Assembly (NCBI RefSeq): GCF_000002235.5
Contig: NW_022145613.1
Coordinates: forward strand, 6,120,519-6,184,518
DNA: 64,000 nt
Direction: 5' to 3'
Source of the DNA: Strongylocentrotus purpuratus
Lineage: Eukaryota > Echinodermata > Echinoidea > Camarodonta > Strongylocentrotidae
Position numbers and translations under genes: made by a program
The notes under the pieces: model-generated
What the model saw: the letters and a program-made list of their open reading frames with translations, nothing else
Told to the model about the DNA's origin: nothing
Database searches by the model: none
Part shown: in pieces, positions 24,089-35,480 of the stretch
Position numbering within the stretch: the first letter of the stretch is position 1
Layout of the letters: each line of letters begins with the position of its first letter

Positions 24089-24967
24089 GAGTTATACGGG
24101 ATTACAGATCTCTTCTGTATAGCTGGGATGGGCAGTGATGTTCAGTATGCCACAACTTGTCTTCTTTTGCAGTTTTTGTTACCATTTGAATATGTTAATG
24201 TGATTGATTCTTTAGACCTACGTTAATTATTGGCTAGATCCAAAATTGGATCTCCATCCAAACTGGATATCTATCAAAACAGCCATTTTCAATGTTTTCA
24301 CCGCATTTGTATTACTCATCATGCACGATGAAACCATTATGAAAAGCAAAATGAAAATTGAAGAGAAAAAAAAGACGATATTTCACAAAGTCAGATATGT
24401 TCATTCATGACAGAAACACTCTTGTGGTTGGAATAGAAACTGGCACATATTTCCATGATCACGATTTCATTATTCCAAAGGTTATTCAGGAGGTTCTGAA
24501 TATGCAGACTGCAGTATTGTAATTGGGTGTGACTTGAATTGTAAATATTTGCGTTAATTAGGCTTGGTTTCGAAACCTGAACTGGTGAGCAAAATATGAT
24601 GCATAACCACGCTTGTGATTCCATGCCTTCCATTTAACCGAAACTGATCACATGCATATAGTACATACAGTATGATATACGATACTGTCTTTATACGTGA
24701 TCGTGATAAAAATGCCATATCACCTGCATTGTGGAGTCACAAATTTGAAGTTATTGCCATGGATAGCTATCTTAATAATACGAAGAATCACGTACTAGTA
24801 TACCGAGCGCATGCAATGAACAAACAACGCGATATCATTTTCATTCAAGTCGAGTAATAATCGGTCTCTGGTACTATTCAAACAGTCAATGTTGTTCATT
24901 ATATACCTCTCTTTTAAAAATTTAGCCATCTTATTGGTCGAAATTGCAGTCGTGATTTTAGTCATTC
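24089..24967. other. Intergenic, no gene seen
   Basis: No supported feature. Confidence 0.5.
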
Positions 24968-25055
24968 CCCTCATACCCGCCTACCAGTCAATAGTCTTTT
25001 GAAAAGTGCCCTCATACCCGCCTACCGGTCAATAGTCTTTTAAAAATGCCCTCAT
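24968..25055. repeat. Two-and-a-bit copy tandem repeat, 41-base period
   Basis: CCCTCATACCCGCCTACC(A/G)G starts at 24968 and 25009, and a partial third unit at 25049. Confidence 0.85.
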
Positions 25056-26420
25056 GCTGCGATCCCCATTGGTTTACGTGTTAATATTTCCTTTGAGCGA
25101 GCGCGGACACAGTGCTTTTTGTCTGCGATTCCCAAATGATTGAAACTATCAGGCATTTTTCCAGCGAAGATTAACAGACAGTTTCTCAGATTTTCCGTGA
25201 TGTTTTAACCAATCTTTACTCAATAAAAAGGATAAGGTAAGAATTCTTGGTAGATTTCTGTTTCAATATGGCATATAAAAGGACATATCGACAGCTTTAA
25301 TATTCGAGGTCTAGCTACCCAGGCGCGCCTCGGGTTCATAGCAGGATTTGCACGTTCCCTTGAGCCTATGAAACAGCCAGTCCTCTCAAAGCAGTCGATG
25401 TCTCTATACTATTACTTACCTAATCAATCCAGTCCATGACTTAAACAGAAAAGACACCAGTCAAATCAAAATCGAAGAAGTGATTGGAGCAGAGGGTTTC
25501 TTTTCCGCTCTCTTTCCCCCTATCACTCCGACCCCCATCTTTCATTTTCCCTTTTATCTGGCATTTGATTGGAGGGGCATGTGTCCCCATGTAACCCATG
25601 TAGCTACGGCGCTGAATAAGTTTCTGAGTTGAAAGACCTATTTATCGGTTTTGAGACAATAACTACAATATAATGATTTTAAGCTTGGGTACTTGTATTG
25701 TATGTGGGTGTTATCATTTTTGCGATTGAATAAGCTTCCCTCAGGGTACAATCACGCGATGAATATAGGACACAATATCATGTCATATTGAACGTTGAAA
25801 TATGCGTGGGCTTTGTTTGCCTGGATAGGGAAATAAAATTAGTGATTGCGATTTAGATCGAAATGGATATAACATTGAGTGGATTGGTAGCTCAATAACT
25901 TGGAATTCATACATTGTCAGCTATCAGAGCTTAGGTTTTAATGAACTAAAGTGTTTTTCCGATTTAAATAACAAGAACGTGTTGGTGTCCATTATTTAAT
26001 GATGTTACTAGGGTTATAAGGGCTGATAAATGAGTGATTAAATCAGAAATATCGAAATCTCTTTTGAGATTTATAAGCCGCAATCTACTTTTTATTCTCA
26101 ATTCTAAAATGCAAGCTGTGCGCTGGAATATATCAGTCGTATAATTGAACATGATTTATGGTATTATAAATGTTACGCTCGTTCTCGTGCATGTAATAAT
26201 GGAGCATGAATGAATCAATTCAAAGTGTACATATCGTTGTCATGGTGATGATTCCAATTGGCATTAATCATCACTGGCTTATTACAATCACGAAATCCGA
26301 TTACAGCCATGATTATATTATTTTCCCTAAGATGTTGTTTGAACATCTTTTTTAATGAGACATGCAGTCTCTCTGACTGTCTCTGTTTCTGACTGTCTCC
26401 CTCTAGGCCTCACCCTCATC
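25056..26420. other. Intergenic, possible hAT-like terminus
   Basis: GTAGCTACGGCGCTG at about 25600-25614 reads, in complement, CAGCGCCGTAGCTAC, similar to hAT-type termini. Otherwise nothing supported. Confidence 0.4.
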
Positions 26421-26425
26421 CTCTC

Positions 26426-26466
<41 letters not shown>
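26421..26466. repeat. (TC)n microsatellite
   Basis: TC dinucleotides with one CCC interruption. Confidence 0.95.
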
Positions 26467-26470
<4 letters not shown>

Positions 26471-27085
26471 CTTCTTCTATTGCTCTCTGTCTATCTTATT
26501 ACTCGTTAATGTCCCAATATCAGTATTATGTGCAACATGTACAAACAAATGAAACACATCAAGAAAATGTAATGTTATACAGTGCATAAAATGAAGACGG
26601 TTCCACGTAAAATGTTTTATGGACGTTTGTAGTCTGTGTAAATTTCCTTTCATTTTTTGAACTCTCGTTTAAGAAAAAAGGTCTCCACAATCCTGCAGCT
26701 CACTCATAAATAAAACATTTTGAAATTACTGCTTTGTGTGACTGTTTACAATGTATTTCTCCCCATTTCTTAGGTGAGGTCACACTTTAGTTTATTCTTG
26801 CGATTTTCATTTTTGTCCTTGTTGTCCAGTTGGGTAGCTCATTTCGATTTGTAAAATGCTCTCGAATTGTAAAGAAGAAGCTGGGTATCTTCCTTTGTTT
26901 CCGTTCCTTGAAAAGGTCACCCGCTTTTCTTAGGCGACCAATCTCATTTTCCTCATGGCGGAACGGGGTTTTCTTGTGAATGATTTCCGTTAAATTATAT
27001 TTCAATCAAGGAAATGTCTCCAACGAGGAGATAGGAAAGAAATTAATTTCCCTCTATGTTGCATTTTTACAGGAAATAATACGTT
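26467..27085. other. Intergenic, no gene seen
   Basis: No supported feature. Confidence 0.5.
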
Positions 27086-27177
27086 ACTCTCTCTCTCTTC
27101 CCCTCCCTCTCCCCCGCTCTCTCTCTCTCTCTCCCTCTCCCTCTCTCCCTTTCCCTTCCCCTCTCTCCCCCTCCCTA
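27086..27177. repeat. C/T-rich microsatellite
   Basis: Imperfect TC/CCCT repeats. Confidence 0.95.
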
Positions 27178-27543
27178 CATTACTCTTGCTCTATTTCTCA
27201 TTTTATATCTTCAATAAGATTAATTGTGACGTCATGTTTTCTGACTATCATTATCAAAATTGAATGAAAGAATGAAAAATATCAGAAACTGAACAGAAAA
27301 GAATTTTCCGATCTCTTCATGAAATTGTATGCAACTGATCTAATAAGATTAATGGACTGAGGTGCTGCATGAGAAAGAGGAAGAGAATTACAATTACGAT
27401 GATTAAACATACAGTTCGGATGATACCAAATGGGTCTCTATAAATATCCAGATGCCAAAACCACTAAATTTCAAACATAAATATTTTAATGATACAGTTT
27501 TATATTATTTTCCATGACTTTCCCATCACATTTCTGATCATCT

Positions 27544-27690
27544 GGGCCCTGTCTCGTAATTAATCGCACCTTTTTATTTTTGCGATTAATATTAATTGCA
27601 ACTATGTATATCAGAGATAGGAGACTGTAAACATGCGATTGATTGGCGGACTTGCGATTGATCCGTATCAATCGCAACTGTTGTTCCCAA
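27544..27690. repeat. Double-palindrome repeat with GCGATTGAT arms
   Basis: Starts with GGGCCCTGTCTCGTAATTAA and contains two consecutive hairpins: TTGCGATTAAT/ATTAATTGCAA (27580-27601, one mismatch) and TTGCGATTGAT/ATCAATCGCAA (27652-27662/27667-27677, perfect, 4-base loop). A related ATCAATCGC pair occurs near 50309-50330. Probably a dispersed repeat; superfamily unknown. Confidence 0.55.
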
Positions 27691-27747
27691 CCTTCTCACG
27701 ATATTTTGTTTAACCTTGAAACAGAATGTAAGACCATATTCGAAAGC

Positions 27748-28481
27748 TTTTTTTAAAGCACGCAAATGAATAAGTTGCAAAATTACTCAATTCTGTTTAA
27801 ATGTTTCATCTGTAAACTGTTTTCTTCTCCGGTCGTAAAATATGTTTTTCAATCAAGAAAACATATTAACAGAGGCAGGCATGGTTTTAAAAAAAGAGAA
27901 GAGAATAGGCAAAACAAACATAAAGCTGAAAAAAACAAACATAGAAATAAGCCTACATCGATCAAAGTGGTTAAATCGACCGAAATTCTAGTAATGATTT
28001 TTTCGAAAATAAATAAAGAAGGCAGCACATTTTGTTTGCATTTCAAATCATAATCCATTATCTATCCGTCAAAATATATCGAGAAGACCATGTTAAATAT
28101 GAAGTACAAATTACTTTTTTTAAGCACGCAAATGAATAAGTTGCAAAATTACTCAATTCTGTTTAAATGTTTCATCTGTAAACCGTTTTCTTCTCCGGTC
28201 GTAAAATGTGTTTTTCAATCAATAAAACATATTAACAGAGGCAGGCATGGTTTTAAAAAAAGAGAAGAGAATAGGCAAAACAAACATAAAGCTGAAAAAA
28301 ACAAACATAGAAATAAGCCTACATCGATCAAAGTGGTTAAATCGACCGAAATTCTAGTAATGATTTTTTCGAAAATAAATAAAGAAGGCAGCACATTTTG
28401 TTTGCATTTCAAATCATAATCCATTATCTATCCGTCAAAATATATCGAGAAGACCATGTTAAATATGAAATACAATTTACA
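27748..28481. repeat. Tandem duplication, two copies of about 366 bases
   Basis: Two head-to-tail copies, nearly identical by eye (e.g. GCAAATGAATAAGTTGCAAA at 27761 and 28127; GTAAACTG versus GTAAACCG is one difference). The matching Lys-rich open frames in each copy are a consequence of the duplication, not evidence of a gene. Confidence 0.95.
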
Positions 28482-29859
28482 AGACCCGGAACAACCGAAA
28501 ATCGACCGCGCTTTTACGTTTTGAGATTAATACGAGTATTAATCCATGCTACGGCATGCGTGATCCGTTTGCATATTGGGCTTAAAAGCTTCGTGAGTAG
28601 GAGAGTACACAAGCAAGAGCTTTTATCTCGAGAAAGGAAGAGAGATAAAAGAGATAGCGGTGGTGTTCGTCATCGAGATGGGGAGTAAGGGTAGGGGTTA
28701 GAGTAAGGGATGTGGTGTAAGGCCAGGCAGGGTTGACAGGGAATATAACATTAGAACTATAATCCGTTGCAAAATACAAAATACCAGCTGAGCACTGTTT
28801 TAAAAACTTTAAGATGCATTTTGTTTGTTTTTGGATGGCTATCGAACTATAAATACGACTTTAAAGGTTGACTTATTTATTGAATTCAGGAGAGGATTAC
28901 ATGTAATTAAAAGAAACAAAATAATCGTTATGATTGTTAATACTTTTGTGCAAGGAATATTAGACAAACCATAAAAAGAAAGGGTATACGAGAACTTCAG
29001 TTTTGAATCCTTATCTACTTTCATCTACAATGAGATTTAGTAAGTGTTATTAAGAGAAGTAGGTTAATATCCTTTATGTGTGTAATCTTTATTTATATAC
29101 GTCATGTGTTATTTTTTCATCCCAATAAAAGCACATACACATACAAATGAAAAAATACAGAGCAGGTGCACATAAAAATACACGTATTCAAGGGTAACAT
29201 AACAGATCAAGGCGGTCTTGTCAGGATAGTCCCCTTATGAGATAAAGTAAAAAGTGCTCGAATGCAAGAGAGGATATTTAATCTTTTACATGCATATGCA
29301 AAACGAAAAAGAAAAAAAAACACATTAACAAATCAAAAGATGCAATAAAACATAGAACGATGTATATAAAAGAGAAAGACCAGACAACCGCGGAACAAAG
29401 TTTGGAAACAAACATTGTAACTTTTAAAATGAAAGTTCAGAAAATATGAGGAATATCTTTAATTTCCTTTTCAAAAAAATATTAAAAAAGCAAGTGATGT
29501 GATTTCGTTTGGTAGAGAATGCCATATAACTGGTGATTTGTGTCTGAAAGTGAAGGAGACAACAGTTTTATCAACAGCCCATAAATTATATTTTTGGCAC
29601 TTCTGGTATTATGATTATGTGCCAAATTATTCAACGTAATCACTTTGTATAGACTTTGAGCTAAAGGCAATTTTTATGTTCGTCTACATTATGTCTATAT
29701 TTTTACATCTATTTGTATAATATTTATTAATCATCCTACATGACGAATACAGTATTTAAATCCCTGCTGGTAGATTTCTTGGTCTATTATTTTCGTCTAG
29801 ATATTTAAACAAAAGGAGAAGAGGCTTTAAACGTAAATCGAAATAAGAAAGATGAGAAA
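28482..29859. other. Intergenic, with a short TTAGGG-like stretch
   Basis: G-rich GTAAGGGTAGGGGTTAGAGT-type sequence at about 28684-28712, reminiscent of telomere repeats but very short. No gene supported. Confidence 0.45.
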
Positions 29860-30060
29860 GAGGAAAGGGTTTGAGAGAGCGGATTTAGAGGGAAATAAAG
29901 AGGAATGTGATATACAGGGAAAGGGTGAAGTAAGAGAGGCAGATAAATAGAGAGTGAGAGTTAGAGCGAGATAAAAATATAGAAAAAGGTTGAAAGAAAG
30001 ACAGACGGTGAGAGAAAGAGAGAAAGAGAAAGAGGCAGGGCGGGAGAGAGAGCGAGCAAA
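29860..30060. repeat. Purine-rich (GA/GAA) low-complexity region
   Basis: Interspersed GAGA/GAAA on the + strand; explains the Ser/Leu/Phe-rich frame on the minus strand. Confidence 0.75.
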
Positions 30061-30917
30061 ACGATAATATGAGAGGTAAAGTGACGAACAGACTGAAAGA
30101 CAGACAGGCTAAATAGCTAAATGTCTTTTGTTTTAAAAAAAACATTCAGTTTATATTGCCGTTCATTAATTTGGACACGAACATGTGAACAGGAAACAAA
30201 GTAACTCACATTTTCTCGTATTGATTGATACATAATTCACATATATTGTGACGTCACCTTATCGCATATACATAACGCCGTCATTTTACTTTGAGAGTCG
30301 GTTCTGGAAAGGGTATCAAAATTGCATTTAATTTATTCCTCACAATAGTGAGGGCTTTAAAAGTACTTTACTCATTTTGTTAATGTTCTCAGCAATCTGT
30401 AGATGTATAATTTGACTATTTTCCAAATTTAAATGAACCTTCTTTTTAACGCTTCCACCTCCTTCTTAAAAGAATCCCTCAACATACTGCTTCTTGTTGC
30501 CCCGATACAGGCACACGAGCGATGTAATTACAGTCGGAGGTATAAGTCAAGATTTGAGCATAATGAATGCCCCGGTGAATGAAGCACGAAGTTTAATTAT
30601 GGCAGCCCTGGGTAAACAGTCATTCAATCTTGGCGACGAGTGGTAATACATTAGTGCGAATCTACCCCGGTGGAAAAGGGTATCAAGGTGCACCGCTAGC
30701 TAGCCACTCCGCCCCTCCCTCCCCGTTTCCGCGTCTAATCGTCTCATATGGTACAACTTAGTGAAGATATACGACTTGTAAAACACGTTAATTCCGTTCC
30801 TTTATCTGGTTCTGACAAGAAACCACGAGCCATCTTTTCATTTTGCCCCCGAATACAAAACACTATGAAGTGTGAGCTACGGGTTCATGCTACTGCCCTT
30901 TGAAAACCTGTATTATT
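30061..30917. other. Intergenic, no gene seen
   Basis: Unique-looking sequence without a supported gene. Confidence 0.5.
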
Positions 30918-30925
30918 GTCACGAA
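30918..30925. repeat. Left 8-bp target-site duplication of the hAT-like element
   Basis: GTCACGAA, exactly repeated at 31554-31561. Confidence 0.92.
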
Positions 30926-31018
30926 CAGGCGCGTACGCAGGATTTTTCAAGGGGGGGGTTTTAACATTTATAAATCGGTCCGAAAATTTCGCAACGACTC
31001 AGCCAGCCGCTGAATAAG

Positions 31019-31077
<59 letters not shown>

Positions 31078-31242
31078 AAGAGGACACATTTTTTTTTTTT
31101 TTGGTCCCAAAAAAATCGCAACGACTCAGCCGACCGCTGAATAAGCGGGGGGGGGGGGGGGGGGGGGGGGGGGTAAGAGGACACATTTTTTTTTTTTTTG
31201 GTCCCAAAAAAATCGCAACGACTCAGCCGACCGCTGAATAAG

Positions 31243-31281
<39 letters not shown>

Positions 31282-31413
31282 AAGAGGACACTTTTTTTTT
31301 TTTTTTTGGTCTCGAAATTTGGAAATTTGACATTTTGCTCCGTTGGGGGGGGGTAAGGTCACCTTTTTTAGGTCGGCCATGGGAATAATTTTTTTTTTTT
31401 TTTTTTTTTTTTA

Positions 31414-31450
<37 letters not shown>

Positions 31451-31553
31451 AAAAGGGGGGGGTTTTAGGTTTTTTTAAAGGGGGGTTTACACACAAAAAA
31501 ATTCCAAAGGGGGGGTTTAACCCCCTAAACCCCCCCCCCTGCGTACGCGCCTG
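30926..31553. mobile_element. Complete non-autonomous hAT-like element with internal poly-G repeats
   Basis: Both ends carry a 16-base terminal inverted repeat, CAGGCGCGTACGCAGG (30926-30941) and its complement (31538-31553). An 8-base duplication GTCACGAA flanks it (30918-30925 and 31554-31561). An 8-bp target duplication and CAG-starting termini are hallmarks of the hAT superfamily. Inside are three tandem units that begin CGCAACGACTCAGCC (30990, 31117, 31214), each carrying a poly-G run of about 56, 27 and 40 bases and a poly-T run. No transposase is encoded; polyproline frames are artefacts. Confidence 0.93.
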
Positions 31554-31561
31554 GTCACGAA
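31554..31561. repeat. Right 8-bp target-site duplication of the hAT-like element
   Basis: GTCACGAA, identical to 30918-30925. Confidence 0.92.
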
Positions 31562-32007
31562 CGTTCCTTTGCTTATAAAAGAAAATGTATCGGATGTATG
31601 TGACAGAGGGGCAATACGTGTTCCAACTTCACGAAATAATTAGGAAAAGTTGATATCTAAAGCATCAATTCCTATGTATCTAACTCAGTTATGAAGTAAA
31701 TAGATTTTAAAAGATCGGTGAGTTACGGAATAAATCTTTTTGATCTCAACGCATTTATTATCTGCTTTAATTCGATTCAGCGTTGTGCTTAAAGAAACTG
31801 AGGGGTGATTTTCTAGGGCATAAAATCAGTCAAAATGCTTACTTTCTTTGCCAGATCCAATCTAAACGTGATTACTTAAAATCAACAACACCTAAATAGA
31901 CAAACAGTCTTTTCGTTGTATTTTGTCGAACATCGATCAACCGTATTTTGCATCTTGGGGATTCAATTCCAATCTGGTATTACAACATACTCTGCAACAT
32001 AATGTAC
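31562..32007. other. Intergenic, no gene seen
   Basis: No supported feature. Confidence 0.5.
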
Positions 32008-32098
32008 GTCACGTGATGCAGGATGTGTCAAATAAGTGGCGCCACTTGTGTCCATTCATTAAGGAAAATCACGTGACATGAAATCTAAACCACGTGAT
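32008..32098. promoter_or_regulatory. Cluster of three CACGTG E-boxes (possible enhancer)
   Basis: CACGTG occurs at 32010-32015, 32070-32075 and 32091-32096, all in a (T/C)CACGTGA context preferred by bHLH-zip factors of the USF/MITF/TFE type. A perfect 14-base palindrome AAGTGGCGCCACTT lies at 32034-32047. Clustering is seen directly; function is inferred. Confidence 0.35.
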
Positions 32099-33899
32099 CT
32101 TTTTACCGGCGTCTCTAATGGTTTATTGGCTTGACGAAGGGAAAGGCCGCTCCACCCATGGGGAATTAAGTCATGAATAAGACATTTGGAGAAATAATTC
32201 AAGGACGCATTGCGGGAGAATTTTCAGCTGAGAAATAAACGGCGTCTTTTAAGTGGACAGGCTGTTTGATTAGTTAAAACATTTATTTGGAATAGACACG
32301 AAGTCATCTCCTAGGTCTACTTATGTAAATGTAGTTCATGCTCTGACTTCGTTTTCACGTTATGAGAGAATAACTGTCAAATTGATCGTTTAATAAAAGT
32401 CACCTGTCTCCATGTTACAGGAATTGAAAGGCAAAATCAGATCACGGACCGATTTCCATTATCATGAAATGAGAAAATGTCGTTGTTTTATTTCACCTTG
32501 CGTGCATTAGATATCGGTCTGCTGTGTTTATCATCCATGGATCAACATTCATTACATCACATTCGTGTGTGTGAAAAAAATGAAAATCAAAGATGAAATA
32601 GGTTGGTGATAGTTGTAAAGAAATTGGACAAATGATAAGAACGTTATTACTGAAATTTCCATCCAATTATGCCTGTTTAAATCTTTCAAAATAAAGAAGT
32701 AAAAAATTAAAAACTTTTCATTCTAAAATGTTATTTCGATCAACTTTCACCAATATATTTCTCTGAATTTTTGCTTTCTGGCTGAGAAACGAATTCTATC
32801 GAAGTTGAATTTCGAGTGCTTTTCTGTTCGTGCGTTTCAAATACATATTTCAAGAATCTATAAAACACTTCCTCCGACCTTTATCTTAATATTGTTTTTC
32901 GCCTTTACAATATCAAATTTGAAAATGAACTAAAATATTATTAAGACGACAATGAACGCTGAACACAATGCGAATGAAATTAGAATGTGAAGCTATACTG
33001 TCAAATTAGTTCACATTGCCGACAAAAGTCAAGCTATTTTCAGTCTATTCATCTACACCCCCATGTTCTATTTGCTTTCAGTCTACGTCACCATAACTAC
33101 TGAAAATGTCATTATATCAAATCATTCTCTGCTAATGATTCCCCCCAACAATATAAACATCACATTATTAAGTTAGTTCGTCTAGTAGCCGGGAGGTATG
33201 AATAGTGGTCGTGTATAATTATGTATTACGAAGGAGAGAGAGAAAAATATCATATCACACAATAATGTTATATTATGAACCGTTGTTGAATGGTGCATGT
33301 AATGCTAAACTATCATCTGCAAGTTATTTGTTTTGTTTTGTTTTTAAAGAAATATTCAATCTGATGTTTGTTCTTATTATAATTATTCGTTTTTGTTCCA
33401 AACACTTTGGATGAAAAATAAAGTCCACAAAAATGGGGAATTAACCTCTCGACTATGAAGCATATCATGACAGAGAGAGTAACACAACGTTTCGTTTGAT
33501 ATCAAAATAATTGGTGTGGGCCAAATAATATCGTCTTGCAAATTCAATAGAGAAACCCTAATTCGCCATATTTACGACGAACTGAAATTAACGATTAGTT
33601 TGATGTTAATTCTCCTTTTATACCGTTATCGTAATGTTTCCCCCACCTTTGTGAATTTTTAGCAACATGTTGGCTTGCCTTTGATATTTTGTTAACATTA
33701 AAATTCGATACATTGATTACTATTTCAGGTCAGTTTTATTCTAGAATTATGTCAATGTAGAAGGTGTATTATTTGTTACTATGTCTAGAACTAGTATCCT
33801 TTTAAAATCAATTTGCACGTCAACAAATTCAAGATAAGTGATTGTCAAGTAACATTGCGAGAATTATGTGGAACTCAATAATCATAAAGGGAAGATGAA
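32099..33899. other. Intergenic, no gene seen
   Basis: AT-rich sequence, chance frames only. Confidence 0.5.
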
Positions 33900-33900
33900 A

Positions 33901-33961
<61 letters not shown>

Positions 33962-34317
33962 GGGGAAGGGAGGGGGAGGCAGGTTAACTCTTGGAAGTCA
34001 CAGTTACATTTGCACAGTCTACCGTGTAGAGCGTGAGTGGGTTGAGAGTGTGGGTGTGCGTAGATTTGGTATGCGGAAGGAACTCCGAACATGAGAGCAT
34101 GTACACACTATAAATAGAAGAGGTCTGTGGGTTGAAGTCCAGGATCGGGTGACGGAGCATCCCTAGGATATTTTCTATAATACTTTATTCGTAGACATTC
34201 AGTCGATCAGTATGCGTAATGCATGTAGCTACCTCTTCATGTAAAGTCCCTGTGGTAGAATTCAAGAGAGTGATCAAAAAGTGGAGTCACAAAGAGAAAG
34301 CAGGAGAGAGTGAGAGG

Positions 34318-34352
<35 letters not shown>

Positions 34353-34574
34353 CGTAGGGCTAAGGGAATTGAAGAAATAGTAGAAGTGTGAGAGACTCAA
34401 GATGTACTGCGTAAGTGGGGTGAGATTATGGGTACGAAATTTTAAGGGCCGGGATCGGCTAACCTATGCATCCCTAGGCCTAGGATATTCCTGATTCTAT
34501 TTTGTTCGTAGATATTCACTCGAAAAGACCATAGACCTACCACCAAAACAAAATGATTTTGGGCAGAGATAGAA

Positions 34575-34605
<31 letters not shown>

Positions 34606-34870
34606 AGGGAGAAAGGAAAAAAACAAAACCTCTGAGAACTAAATACAAGTACATGAAAATAACTAAAGTGTGAGCGACTACGCATGGAGTGCGAGATCAA
34701 GTGGGGTGAGTAGAATGTGGTTCGGTTTGAGGGCCTGGGTCGGATAACCAATCTGTCCTCGGGTTATTCTTGATTCTATTCTGTTCGATTTGTCTCGATC
34801 TGCATAGGTAATGCTTGTATCCAAATACCTCTTTAGGTATAGGGCCTTTGGTACAGGGCACACCACATAA
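33900..34870. repeat. Three diverged tandem units, each led by a (GA)n microsatellite
   Basis: GA tracts at 33900-33960, 34302-34340 and 34572-34595 each end in a poly-G stretch and are followed by related unique sequence. Shared landmarks include a GTGGGGTGAG-type stretch, GG(A/G)TCGG, ATCCCTAGGATATT (34160, 34470 region), TTCTAT(T)TTGTTCG and AATGC(A/T)TGTA...ACCTCTT. Spacing is about 400 then 270 bases. Dispersed or tandem repeat of unknown class; the Ser/Leu-rich minus-strand frames are artefacts. Confidence 0.65.
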
Positions 34871-35344
34871 TACATCTAAGGTACAAAAGAGACCCACTTT
34901 TCTTTTTTTTTCCTCTACTACACCCCTTCTTATTCCTCTTCTTTTAGGCTCACGGTTTTGGTAAGAGTGAAACGAAATTAAAATTTCATTTCTATGCACC
35001 TTTTAGGTTATTTAGGGATTATCCTATATTAATTTTTGGTTTTTGACATGTCTGAATTACCAAGTTAGCGACACAAGTTCCTATAGTTTAATTTGATATA
35101 TCGGATAACCGATTTCTCTTGTTGCTTGACCACTGATTTCTCGTTGATTTGTTCTGAGCTTAATTGACCGGGAATCTGATTCAGATATTGATTAATTTCA
35201 AAAGAAGAAACTATCGAAATTTCACAACAGAGAATCATACTGTATTTAATGGGGTAAAACAATTAATACATATTAATATGATATATTCCGACTTTGCCGG
35301 TCCTCGTTTACTTTCGTTGCTATTTGAAGGAAATTGATTATCAA
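34871..35344. other. Intergenic, no gene seen
   Basis: No supported feature. Confidence 0.5.
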
Positions 35345-35480
35345 TTATACCTGAGACACACCGATAAGACTAGCACCAGACCGACAAAATACCGACCAGA
35401 AATCATACATTACCTCTTTGGCAAAAAAGAAAATCAGTTAGTTTGGAGTCGGTGTGGAGTCTGTTTGGTGATGTGACTAT
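35345..35480. mobile_element. Palindromic GTCGGTTTGG repeat family, copy 2
   Basis: Right arm GGAGTCTGTTTGGTGATGTGACT-type sequence at 35456-35478 matches copy 1 at 24066-24088; a diverged left arm with ACCAGACCGAC precedes it, with CATTACC core between. Confidence 0.5.

Noticed and set aside
27766..28419. Two near-identical Lys-rich proteins, suggesting a duplicated gene
   Set aside because: The 366-base tandem duplication explains them; frames are short, AT-rich and overlap frames on the other strand.
30968..31380. Polyproline proteins on the minus strand
   Set aside because: Translations of poly-G tracts inside the hAT-like element.
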